Shown here one piece after another: positions 42,881-50,782 of a stretch of 64,000 bases of DNA. The stretch comes from DUQW01 sp050953825 (GTDB lineage Bacteria > Bacillota_I > Bacilli_A > Acholeplasmatales > Acholeplasmataceae). A program made the position numbers and the translations under genes. The stretch lies in contig JBMNNF010000004.1 in assembly GCA_050953825.1 (NCBI GenBank), forward strand, positions 36,403 to 100,402, in the 5' to 3' direction. The notes below the pieces were generated by a model, which saw only the letters and a list, made by a program, of their open reading frames with translations, had not been told where the DNA came from and did no database searches. Positions within the stretch are counted from its first letter, which is position 1; each line of letters begins with the position of its first letter.

Positions 42881-45319
42881 ATGAAAAGGTGGATCTATTT
42901 AGGTTTTTCGATACTACTAATGATTGGTAGCATCATATTTTTCTTTGTTGAAATTGATATTACATTAGAAGTGTTAGATTCGCTGGCTTTTATTTCACTC
43001 TTTGTTTCGTTTGCATTTTTAGCAAGTGCAATCGTAATTATTACGATTCACCACAAACAATTGCAAATTAACAACTTACAAAACCGATTAAAAGCTTGGA
43101 CTCAACTTTCATATCACGTGAGTCAAGTTGGAGATGAAGTTTTTAACGAGTTACCAGTTGGTATTTTAATTTTAGGTGAAGACGAAACAATTAAATGGGC
43201 AAATAATTTTGCTGTAGGCGTCTTCGGTCAGTCTAGTATTGGAAAACACATTTCTGAATTATCAGGTGAAGTTACTGAAAAGATTGATGAAGGCGTATAT
43301 GATTTTACAATTACTGTTGGTAAAGAAAAATTCGATATTATTTATAATAAGGAATTAAATTCTGCATACTTCTTTAATGTAACCAAAAGAGAAGAAATTA
43401 TTGAAAGATACCATAATCGCATTCCTGCAGTAGGATTAATTTATTTAGATAATTTAGATGAAGCCTTAGCGGGACTAGATGTTTCTGAACAATCTTCAAT
43501 TAAAGGTGAGTACTTAGGAATAATTGCTGACTGGGTTAGCGAATATGATGGATTTTTAAAAACGTTTAGCGATGAAAGATTAGTTATGAACATCTACCGC
43601 GAAAACTTAGATAAAATGATTGAAGATGAATTTACTGTCCTAGAAAGAATTCGCGATGTATCAAACTTACATAACGTTAAAGTTACGGTCTCAATTGGTA
43701 TTGCCAGTTGGGATATTGAGTATGAACAAGTCGGAAACTATGCTCAAAGTGCAGTAGAACTTGCAGAAAGGCGTGGGGGCGACCAAGTAGTAGTTAATAT
43801 TCAAAATCAAAAGATTGCATACTTTGGTGCTAAACAAGACGCTTCAGCAACTCACTCAAAAGTTAATACGAGAGTTAACGCCCAAACATTAAAAGAGTTG
43901 GTTGATAAATCAAGTAACGTCTTAATTATGGCACATGCTCAAACTGATACGGATGCGTTTGGATCAATGATAGCGATGCTACAAATGATTCGTTCACATG
44001 CGACTGACAAAGCCAAAATAGTTTTTGATTTAGACCGCGTAGATACGACAGTTAATAAGATTAGTCAAATTTTAACTTCCGAAGAACCAGACTTATATGA
44101 ATATTTAGTTACTAGTCAAGAAGCGGTAAGAATGGTAAGCGATAATACTTTAGTAATTATTCTTGATACACAGTCTCCGAAGTTAGTTTCAAGTCCAGAA
44201 GTATATGAGAAAGCGAAAAATATTGCCATTATTGACCATCATAGAAGTAGTGGTGATGCTCCATTTAATGCGGTTTTCTCATATGTTGAACCATATGCTT
44301 CGTCGACAATAGAATTGTTAGTTGAGTTAATTCCTTTCTATAGTAGAGAAGTCTTAATTACGCCACTTGAAGCGTCAGTAATGTATGCTGGATTAGTCGT
44401 GGATACTAATAACTTTTTAAATAGAATTGGAACTAGAACCTTTGAAGTTGCTTCGACATTAAGGGAATATGGCGCTGATATGAATGAAGTAAACTTATGG
44501 TTACGAAAAGATAAAACTAGATTATTAGAGATTAATAAATTAATTTCAAGAACTGAGTTTTTCCTTGATCGATTTGCCTTCTCAGTGTGCAATGAAATCT
44601 ATGAAGACCGCGTGTTATTAGCTCAAGTAGCTGATGAATTATTACAAATTGATGGAATTGATGCAGCCTTTACTATCGCCTACATTGGAAAAGATGTAGT
44701 CGGAGTTAGTGCTCGTTCAATTCAGCATGTTAACGTACAAGTGTTAATGGAAGAAATTGGTGGCGGTGGGCACTTAACAGGAGCCGCAGCTCAAATTAAG
44801 AATACTAGTGTTCAAGAAGTTTATTTAAACATTAAGCACTTATTAGATTTAGAATATGGAGGAGATGGTGAAGAAATGGAAATAATTTTATTAGAAGATG
44901 TTAAAAATAGAGGTAAGGCTGATGAAGTTATTACAGTAGCATCAGGGTATGGCAACTACTTAATTAAGAATAAGAAAGCTGTTTTAGCGAACGAAGAAAA
45001 CTTAGCGAAACTTAATCAAAAACTTGAAGATCAAATGAAACGCGAACAACAACACTTAGAATTAATGAAGACACTGAAAAAAGAAATCGATTCTAAATCA
45101 GTTACAGTAAGTGTTCAAATTGGACATGACGGTAAAATGTTTGGGTCAGTAACAACCAAACAAATCGTTGAAGCCTTTGAACTACAAAATCAAATCGTAT
45201 TAGATCGTAAAAAAGTACAATTAATTGGTGAAGTAAATTCAGTTGGTATTTATACTGCTGTTGTAAATTTATATAAAGACATAGAAGCAACCTTCGATGT
45301 TCACGTTGTAGAGAAGTAG
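42881..45319 (+). CDS. gdpP-rplI: Cyclic-di-AMP phosphodiesterase GdpP fused in frame to ribosomal protein bL9
   Basis: One frame of 812 residues. Residues 1-665 are GdpP: two membrane helices (about 5-60), a PAS-like region, a degenerate GGDEF domain (about 180-310) and a DHH/DHHA1 phosphodiesterase (HAQTDTDAFGS about 352, IIDHHRSSGD about 450, GGGGHLTGAAAQI about 630) that degrades the messenger c-di-AMP. Residues 666-812 are ribosomal protein bL9 (MEIILLEDVKNRGKADEVIT then ASGYGNYLIKNKKAVLA). No stop separates them. Met666 has GGAGGAG about 11-17 bases upstream, so bL9 could also be made alone. The same two genes are adjacent in Bacillus; I recall that such bifunctional fusions are annotated in some relatives of this group. 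Confidence 0.93.
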   Translation: MKRWIYLGFSILLMIGSIIFFFVEIDITLEVLDSLAFISLFVSFAFLASAIVIITIHHKQLQINNLQNRLKAWTQLSYHVSQVGDEVFNELPVGILILGEDETIKWANNFAVGVFGQSSIGKHISELSGEVTEKIDEGVYDFTITVGKEKFDIIYNKELNSAYFFNVTKREEIIERYHNRIPAVGLIYLDNLDEALAGLDVSEQSSIKGEYLGIIADWVSEYDGFLKTFSDERLVMNIYRENLDKMIEDEFTVLERIRDVSNLHNVKVTVSIGIASWDIEYEQVGNYAQSAVELAERRGGDQVVVNIQNQKIAYFGAKQDASATHSKVNTRVNAQTLKELVDKSSNVLIMAHAQTDTDAFGSMIAMLQMIRSHATDKAKIVFDLDRVDTTVNKISQILTSEEPDLYEYLVTSQEAVRMVSDNTLVIILDTQSPKLVSSPEVYEKAKNIAIIDHHRSSGDAPFNAVFSYVEPYASSTIELLVELIPFYSREVLITPLEASVMYAGLVVDTNNFLNRIGTRTFEVASTLREYGADMNEVNLWLRKDKTRLLEINKLISRTEFFLDRFAFSVCNEIYEDRVLLAQVADELLQIDGIDAAFTIAYIGKDVVGVSARSIQHVNVQVLMEEIGGGGHLTGAAAQIKNTSVQEVYLNIKHLLDLEYGGDGEEMEIILLEDVKNRGKADEVITVASGYGNYLIKNKKAVLANEENLAKLNQKLEDQMKREQQHLELMKTLKKEIDSKSVTVSVQIGHDGKMFGSVTTKQIVEAFELQNQIVLDRKKVQLIGEVNSVGIYTAVVNLYKDIEATFDVHVVEK
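44859..44878 (+). promoter_or_regulatory. Internal ribosome site and ATG for separate bL9 synthesis
   Basis: GGAGGAG (44859-44865) precedes the in-frame ATG (44876-44878) that begins the bL9 sequence. The Shine-Dalgarno core is near-perfect but its spacing, 10 bases, is at the long end of the usual range. It is probably the relic, or the still-used form, of the original rplI start. Confidence 0.55.
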
Positions 45320-45327
45320 GTGATAGT

Positions 45328-46674
45328 GTGCAACGTCAATTACCTAGTGCGGATTTAGCCGAACAAAGTTTACTGGCTACAATCTTTTTTGAACCAGATT
45401 TAATGGTTACTGCGGCGGATTTATTACAACCAGATGATTTTTTCATTAAGAGTAACGCCGCTATTTTCACTGCGATGAAATCTCTTCATGAATCTCATCA
45501 TGAAATTGATTTTGTTTCAGTTGGAGAATTTTTTTCTCAAAATCCATCATTGGGACAAGTTCCTTTGGAGTATATTTCTTATTTATCACAACTTTCACCA
45601 TCGTCAGAAGGATTTGAAACATATCTAAATCTTATTTTAGACGCTTCTTTAAAACGGAAAATTATTAAAGTATCAAGTGATATTGTTGAATCAGGATATC
45701 GTCAAAGTCAATCAGCTGAAGAGTATTTAGAAAGCGTTGAAAAACAAGTCTACGACCTATCAACAAGTAGACCAACTAGTGATTTTGAACATGTTAGTAA
45801 AGTGGCTGAACAATATTATGATAAGATGGAAGCTATTAGTAAAGCCGGCCATAAAGTAACGGGACTTAATACTGGTTTTTCATCATTAAATGATGTTACT
45901 ACTGGTTTTCAACCCGAAGAATTAATTATTGTTGCTGCTAGACCGGGAATGGGAAAATCTGCCTTTGCTATTAACTTAGCTTTAAATATTGCAAAACCTA
46001 ATTCTAAAGGTGAAACTAAACATGTTGCATTATTTAGTCTAGAAATGAGTAATGAACAAATTGTTGGTAGAATGTTATCTAATTTATCAGGAATTGATAA
46101 CATGAAGTTAAGAAGAGCTAGCTTAAAAACTGATGAATGGCGCGATTTAGGAGCCACCATTCAATCATTAAAGAATTACGGAATTCACTTTAATGATTCA
46201 ATGGCTTCCAAAGTTGGTGAATTAAGAGCTAAATGTCGTCGCTATAAAAATGAAGGTAAACTAGATTTAATTATTATTGACTATCTTCAACTCCTATCAC
46301 CAAGCACATCTAGATATGCTAATAGGCAAGAAGTTGTTTCTGAAATTTCAAGAAGCTTAAAACAATTAGCCAAAGAATTAAAAGTTCCAATTATTGCCTT
46401 ATCCCAACTTTCAAGAAACGTTGAACAAAGAAAAGGTGATGACAGAAAACCGGTATTATCCGACTTAAGAGAATCGGGTAGTATTGAGCAAGATGCGGAT
46501 ATCGTAATTTTCTTGCATAGTGATGACTACTATATTAAAGATGGTAGTGAACCAACTGGTTTGATTGATGTTATTATTGCCAAAAACCGTCAAGGGATGT
46601 CAGGCATCGAACTTAAATTTAGATTTGCCAGACAACAAAGCAGATTTTATCAAGTTGAACAACGCGAAAGTTAG
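45328..46674 (+). CDS. dnaB: Replicative DNA helicase DnaB
   Basis: Hexameric replicative helicase (DnaC in Bacillus naming), 448 residues. N-terminal domain opens LPSADLAEQSLLATIFFEPD; the RecA-like domain has Walker A ARPGMGKSAFA (about 204-214), IIDYLQLL (about 313) and SQLSRNVEQRKGDDRKPVLS then DLRESGSIEQDADIV. Start GTG at 45328 after AGGTGAT (45318-45324), eight bases behind the gdpP-rplI stop. No intein is present. The order gdpP-rplI-dnaB is conserved in Firmicutes. Confidence 0.98.
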   Translation: MQRQLPSADLAEQSLLATIFFEPDLMVTAADLLQPDDFFIKSNAAIFTAMKSLHESHHEIDFVSVGEFFSQNPSLGQVPLEYISYLSQLSPSSEGFETYLNLILDASLKRKIIKVSSDIVESGYRQSQSAEEYLESVEKQVYDLSTSRPTSDFEHVSKVAEQYYDKMEAISKAGHKVTGLNTGFSSLNDVTTGFQPEELIIVAARPGMGKSAFAINLALNIAKPNSKGETKHVALFSLEMSNEQIVGRMLSNLSGIDNMKLRRASLKTDEWRDLGATIQSLKNYGIHFNDSMASKVGELRAKCRRYKNEGKLDLIIIDYLQLLSPSTSRYANRQEVVSEISRSLKQLAKELKVPIIALSQLSRNVEQRKGDDRKPVLSDLRESGSIEQDADIVIFLHSDDYYIKDGSEPTGLIDVIIAKNRQGMSGIELKFRFARQQSRFYQVEQRES

Positions 46675-46688
46675 TTAAAAGAGTGATG

Positions 46689-46716
46689 AACCCACCTTGA
46701 AAAAGGTGGGTTTTCT
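46689..46716 (+). terminator. Terminator after dnaB
   Basis: AACCCACCTT (46689-46698), loop GAAA, AAGGTGGGTT (46703-46712), then T residues. Confidence 0.95.
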
Positions 46717-46744
46717 TATGTTTTCCCTAAAAATTCGTTAATGC

Positions 46745-46792
46745 GTCTATCATAATAAACGTTGTTTACTTTTATAAAAAGTATGGTAAAAT
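46745..46792 (+). promoter_or_regulatory. Promoter region of the first pectate lyase gene
   Basis: A TGG-extended TAAAAT -10 is at 46787-46792; a poor -35 TTTACT lies at 46765-46770 (spacer 16). Upstream, GTCTATCATAATA (46745-46757) matches 12 of 13 bases of an element before the second pectate lyase (50702-50714). TAAACGTTGTTTA (46757-46769) is an imperfect palindrome over the -35 but does not fit the cre consensus. Confidence 0.6.
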
Positions 46793-46828
46793 AAGAGTGG
46801 AAAATAAACTATGCAGGTGATTTTGTAT

Positions 46829-49800
46829 ATGAAAAATAAATTTCTCTATCTTTTACTATTTGTGTTTTCTTTATTACTAGTTGGATGTATCCAGAATAAG
46901 GAAGACTTTTTTACTGTTTCTTTTGAAACTTATGGTGGGCAATACATTGCTAGTCAAAAAGTCAAAGACGGAGAATATGCAGTTAGACCAAACGATCCAA
47001 TAAAAAAAGGATATGATTTTAAAGGATGGTTTTCTGATAATAATTTTAATAATGAGTTTATTTTTGAAACGGTAAAAATTACCAGTAATATGACGGTGTA
47101 TGCCAAATTTATTGAAACTGACACTATAGAAACTTACAATATTAAATTTATGGATAGTGACAATCTAATCCATGAGGTAACTTATCAAAGTGGAGAAATG
47201 GTTACTAAACCAAGTGATCCAACTAAAGAAGGATATACATTTATTGGTTGGTTTTTAAATAATGAATTGTTTCGTTTTGATCAACCAGTAAATGAAAATA
47301 TGATATTGGTTGCTAAATTTGAAATAATAGTTGATCCGGTTATTAAACATTCCGTAACTTATAATAATGAAGATAATACACTTATTGAAAAAACGATTTA
47401 TAATCAAGGATCAATGATAACTCAACCAAAAAATCCAGAAAAAGAAGGCTATGAATTTATTGGTTGGTTTTTAAATAATGAATTATTTACTTTTAATACA
47501 CCAATTAGTAGTGATTTAGTGTTAGTTGCTAAATTTAAAAAAGTGGCAACTACATATCAAATAACTTTGGATACAAATGGCGGAACTGTTGAAAACACAT
47601 TAATTATAGTTAATGAAAATGAAACCATTACATTACCAATTCCAACTCATCCTGATGGATTAGATTTTGTTGGTTGGTTTGATGCAAACAATAATCCGTT
47701 TACTTCAGATGTTGTAACCCAAAATTTAACTTTATATGCTAAGTATAAATCGGTAGTAATAAGTAATAATTACAACTTAGAACATGGAACATATCCTGAG
47801 GCGATTTGGATTGAATTAGAGGGCACTTATACTAGTGTTAGTGTTAAATATAAAGTAACTAACACAACAAATTATCAAGCATTAGATCAAGAATTAATTA
47901 GAAAAGATAATGGAGTTACTTTAATTGATATATTGGGATTAAAATCAGGGGATTATGACGTTGATATATTAATCAATGATAGTGATGTTGTTAAAATTAA
48001 AAATATTTTAGTAAAACCACATGATCGTTCGGGATACGCTCATTTTAAATATACAGCAGGAATTGGAGCTTATAAAAATGATGGAACATTAAAAGATGAT
48101 GCAATCGTCATTTATGTTACCGAAGAAAATAAGAATTCAATTACTATCCCAGGTATTAACCAGACTGGATTAGGATGGATTTTAAATAATGCTCAATATT
48201 CTAGATCTTCAAGTAACACTTATAATATGACTGAATATAACAGTTCGTTAGCAAAATTTAATCGACCAATATTATTTAGAGTTATTGGAAAAGTAACAGC
48301 ACCAGAAGGAGTGACAGCTCATAACTCAACAATCAATGGTGGTAGTCCGGGAGATAATGGAAATATGGTCAGAATTAAAGATGCTAACCATATCACTATT
48401 GAAGGTGTTGGTCAAGGCGCTGAAATTTATGGATGGGGAATTCATTTTATGGCATCAAGTTTTAATAGAGGAATTGGATTTGAAGTTAGAAATATTACTT
48501 TTGATCAATATCCTGAAGATGCACTTGGACTAGAAGGGGTTCAAAGTAGTGGTGTATTAACTCTTCCGGTTCAAAGAGGGTGGGTTCATAATTCAACTTT
48601 CAAGCAAGGCTACTGCGCAGATCCTGCAGAATCGGATAAAGCTTTTGGTGATGGCTCGCTTGATATTAAACGCGGTGAATATTTTACCATTTCATATAAC
48701 AAGTTTGAAGATGCAAGAAAAACTAATTTAATTGGTGGTAGTGATGATAATTTAACATATCATTTAACATATCACCACAATTTATGGTTAAATGCTAGTT
48801 CCAGAACACCACTAGCTAGACAAGGAAATATTCATATGTACAATAATGTTTTTATGATTGCCGATGATAATCAAGGAGAACCAAGTACGGCAATGGATGC
48901 GAGAGCGAACGCCTTTATTTTCTCAGAAGCTAACTTTTTTCATGCAATCAAAAACCCGTTTGGGGTTAGAACTGGTGCCATTATTAAGTCATATGGTGAT
49001 GTTTTATACTCAACATATGGCAACCATCATCAAACTGAAGTAGAAAGTCGCGATCAAACAGTTGATGATAATAATAAATATAAAAACTTTGATACTAACC
49101 AAAATGTCTTTTATTATGATGATGTTAATAAAAAATCTAATGTTTCTCATCTGACTGATGCTATTACTGCTAAAAAAGAAGTAATCACATCTAGTGGTAC
49201 ATATAAGAAAAACAACAAAATAATTGATGTCAATTTCTATATTACCAAACAAACGCCAATTCAAATAACTGAGACAATTGAAAATACTGGTGGCAAAATA
49301 TTAAAGGGAACGCCTTTCTATGTATTCAAACTAGATTCAAATGCACTGTTCGAAATGGTAGCCGGAACCACAACATATAAGCCAAAATTAGTTACGATTT
49401 ATGGCGAAGAAATGTTAACTGGTACTGGAAGCGTTAATTTAACTCCAGGTATCTATGTTTTAGAATCAGAAATATCTCATGGCTCTTCCAAAGGAGTTTC
49501 ACAAGCCAAAGAGTCTCATGTCAATTCATTTACAATAACATTAGAAACCGAAGAAATAAGGCAACAAAGAATTAATCACTATAACGAAGCTTTAAATAAT
49601 ATACCAGCTGAACTGGTTTATTCTAATGAACATCTTAACTTAATTGATGCAGCAGAAAGTGCGTATCATCAATTAACTGAAGATGAAAAACCACTGGTTA
49701 ACTATGCAAAGTTACAAACTATCACTAACAACATGACAAATTTAGGAAAAGCTCATATTGAAGCCTTAATTAGTGATATTGGTGTGGTTGGAGAAACGTC

Positions 49801-50656
49801 ATATACCAAAATTAATTTAGCTAGGACTGCATATGATGAAGCTAGATTAGAAATTAGAAATGTAGTTAGTAATTATCAAGTTTTAGTTGATGCTGAAAAT
49901 GCATATAAAGAATTTGAAACGACTAGTTTAGTTAGTTCAATCAATGATACCGCTACATTTAATACAATAATTAGATCTAATAAAACCGAAGTTATCAATT
50001 TAAAAAACATATATCTATCTTTAGAAAGTAGATATGAAGCCCTATCACAAGAAGCACAAGTAAATATTACTAATTATTCGAAAGTAGAAAATAATCTTAA
50101 TGAGTTAAATAAGATGTTGACTGCTCATGAAATAAAAGAATTAGTTAATGAAGTTATTGAAGTTAGAGATTATTTTAATGAAATAGAACAAGCCTATAAT
50201 GATTATCAAAATTTAAGTTCAGAAAATAAAGCGATTTTGACGACTGATGATATCAATAAATTAAATAATTTTTATCAAGAAATTATTGAAATTAAAAGTC
50301 AAAGAGTCGAACAACTTTATTATTATGAAAGTAATAATCCATACTTTGAAGTTATTAAAACTGATGGTAAACAACCAGCTAGTTTCCCAATTAAACCAGC
50401 AGAAACTCACTATGATCAAGAATTGAGTTTAGGACTCAAACTAGAGGCGGCAACTGAAGTAAGATTTACTGCAAGTTCTAATTTTAGAATTGTAATGGAA
50501 TTTTTAGAAGGCGAATCGATAAAAATTAACGGAGAAATAGTTAATATAGTTGACAATAAAATTGAATTAGATTACACAGCCGGCACTTATCTTATCACTA
50601 GAAATACCGGAACACAACCGAGGATGAAATATCTTTTAGTTATTGAAAACTATTAA
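46829..50656 (+). CDS. Pectate lyase (PL1 type) lipoprotein with InlB-type repeats
   Basis: Surface lipoprotein of 1,275 residues. Start at 46829 because AGGTGA (46815-46820) is well spaced and the lipobox follows (LVGC, Cys20); an ATG at 46811 precedes the ribosome site. Four InlB-type repeats fill about residues 28-310, with cores GYDFKGW, GYTFIGW, GYEFIGW and DFVGW. A polysaccharide lyase family 1 beta-helix follows (about 400-760): ILFRVIGKVTAPEG, then ISYNKFEDARKTNLIGG, then RTPLARQGNIHMYNNVF, the form of the family's R-x-P-x-x-R-x-G-x-x-H-x-Y-N-N motif. After a beta-rich part, about 907-1165 is helical, FIVAR-like, and a small beta domain ends the protein. It should cleave polygalacturonate outside the cell. 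Confidence 0.88.
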   Translation: MKNKFLYLLLFVFSLLLVGCIQNKEDFFTVSFETYGGQYIASQKVKDGEYAVRPNDPIKKGYDFKGWFSDNNFNNEFIFETVKITSNMTVYAKFIETDTIETYNIKFMDSDNLIHEVTYQSGEMVTKPSDPTKEGYTFIGWFLNNELFRFDQPVNENMILVAKFEIIVDPVIKHSVTYNNEDNTLIEKTIYNQGSMITQPKNPEKEGYEFIGWFLNNELFTFNTPISSDLVLVAKFKKVATTYQITLDTNGGTVENTLIIVNENETITLPIPTHPDGLDFVGWFDANNNPFTSDVVTQNLTLYAKYKSVVISNNYNLEHGTYPEAIWIELEGTYTSVSVKYKVTNTTNYQALDQELIRKDNGVTLIDILGLKSGDYDVDILINDSDVVKIKNILVKPHDRSGYAHFKYTAGIGAYKNDGTLKDDAIVIYVTEENKNSITIPGINQTGLGWILNNAQYSRSSSNTYNMTEYNSSLAKFNRPILFRVIGKVTAPEGVTAHNSTINGGSPGDNGNMVRIKDANHITIEGVGQGAEIYGWGIHFMASSFNRGIGFEVRNITFDQYPEDALGLEGVQSSGVLTLPVQRGWVHNSTFKQGYCADPAESDKAFGDGSLDIKRGEYFTISYNKFEDARKTNLIGGSDDNLTYHLTYHHNLWLNASSRTPLARQGNIHMYNNVFMIADDNQGEPSTAMDARANAFIFSEANFFHAIKNPFGVRTGAIIKSYGDVLYSTYGNHHQTEVESRDQTVDDNNKYKNFDTNQNVFYYDDVNKKSNVSHLTDAITAKKEVITSSGTYKKNNKIIDVNFYITKQTPIQITETIENTGGKILKGTPFYVFKLDSNALFEMVAGTTTYKPKLVTIYGEEMLTGTGSVNLTPGIYVLESEISHGSSKGVSQAKESHVNSFTITLETEEIRQQRINHYNEALNNIPAELVYSNEHLNLIDAAESAYHQLTEDEKPLVNYAKLQTITNNMTNLGKAHIEALISDIGVVGETSYTKINLARTAYDEARLEIRNVVSNYQVLVDAENAYKEFETTSLVSSINDTATFNTIIRSNKTEVINLKNIYLSLESRYEALSQEAQVNITNYSKVENNLNELNKMLTAHEIKELVNEVIEVRDYFNEIEQAYNDYQNLSSENKAILTTDDINKLNNFYQEIIEIKSQRVEQLYYYESNNPYFEVIKTDGKQPASFPIKPAETHYDQELSLGLKLEAATEVRFTASSNFRIVMEFLEGESIKINGEIVNIVDNKIELDYTAGTYLITRNTGTQPRMKYLLVIENY

Positions 50657-50701
50657 AAAAATATAAATTTTACATAGTAAAGTTAATAAAGGGTTATTGT
50701 T

Positions 50702-50730
50702 GTCTATCATATTAGACGATGTCTATTATA
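50702..50730. repeat. Operator-like repeat before the second pectinase transcript
   Basis: GTCTATCATATTAGAC (50702-50717) is a dyad with GTCTA/TAGAC arms. A third copy of the half-site, GTCTATTATA, follows at 50721-50730 and ends two bases before the -35. The first copy is shared with the promoter region of the other pectate lyase (46745). A pectin-responsive regulator site is a reasonable guess. Confidence 0.5.
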
Positions 50731-50732
50731 AC

Positions 50733-50761
50733 TTGACATGAAAACGCATACATAGTATCAT
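50733..50761 (+). promoter_or_regulatory. Promoter of the second pectate lyase / pectin esterase operon
   Basis: Perfect -35 TTGACA (50733-50738), 17-bp spacer, -10 TATCAT (50756-50761). Strong ribosome site GGGAGGAG (50768-50775) precedes the TTG start at 50783. Confidence 0.82.
50738..50752 (+). promoter_or_regulatory. cre site inside the pectinase promoter
   Basis: ATGAAAACGCATACA matches every defined base of the cre consensus WTGNAANCGNWNNCW and fills the spacer between -35 and -10. Binding of CcpA there would block RNA polymerase, the classical arrangement for catabolite repression of sugar-polymer degradation genes. Confidence 0.75.
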
Positions 50762-50782
50762 ATTTGAGGGAGGAGATTCAAT

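Noticed and set aside
41725..46765. Shared string ATAATAAACGTTGT at about 41725 and 46752
   Set aside because: One copy lies downstream of the rpsF -10 and the other overlaps the pectinase -35; the genes are unrelated and the string is AT-rich, so coincidence is likely.
46757..46769. Palindrome TAAACGTTGTTTA as a cre site
   Set aside because: It does not contain the TGNAANCG core on either strand; only an imperfect dyad remains.
49550..50320. Helical C-terminal part of the first pectate lyase as a separate gene
   Set aside because: It is in frame with the rest, with no internal ribosome site, and FIVAR-like helices are common tails of surface proteins.
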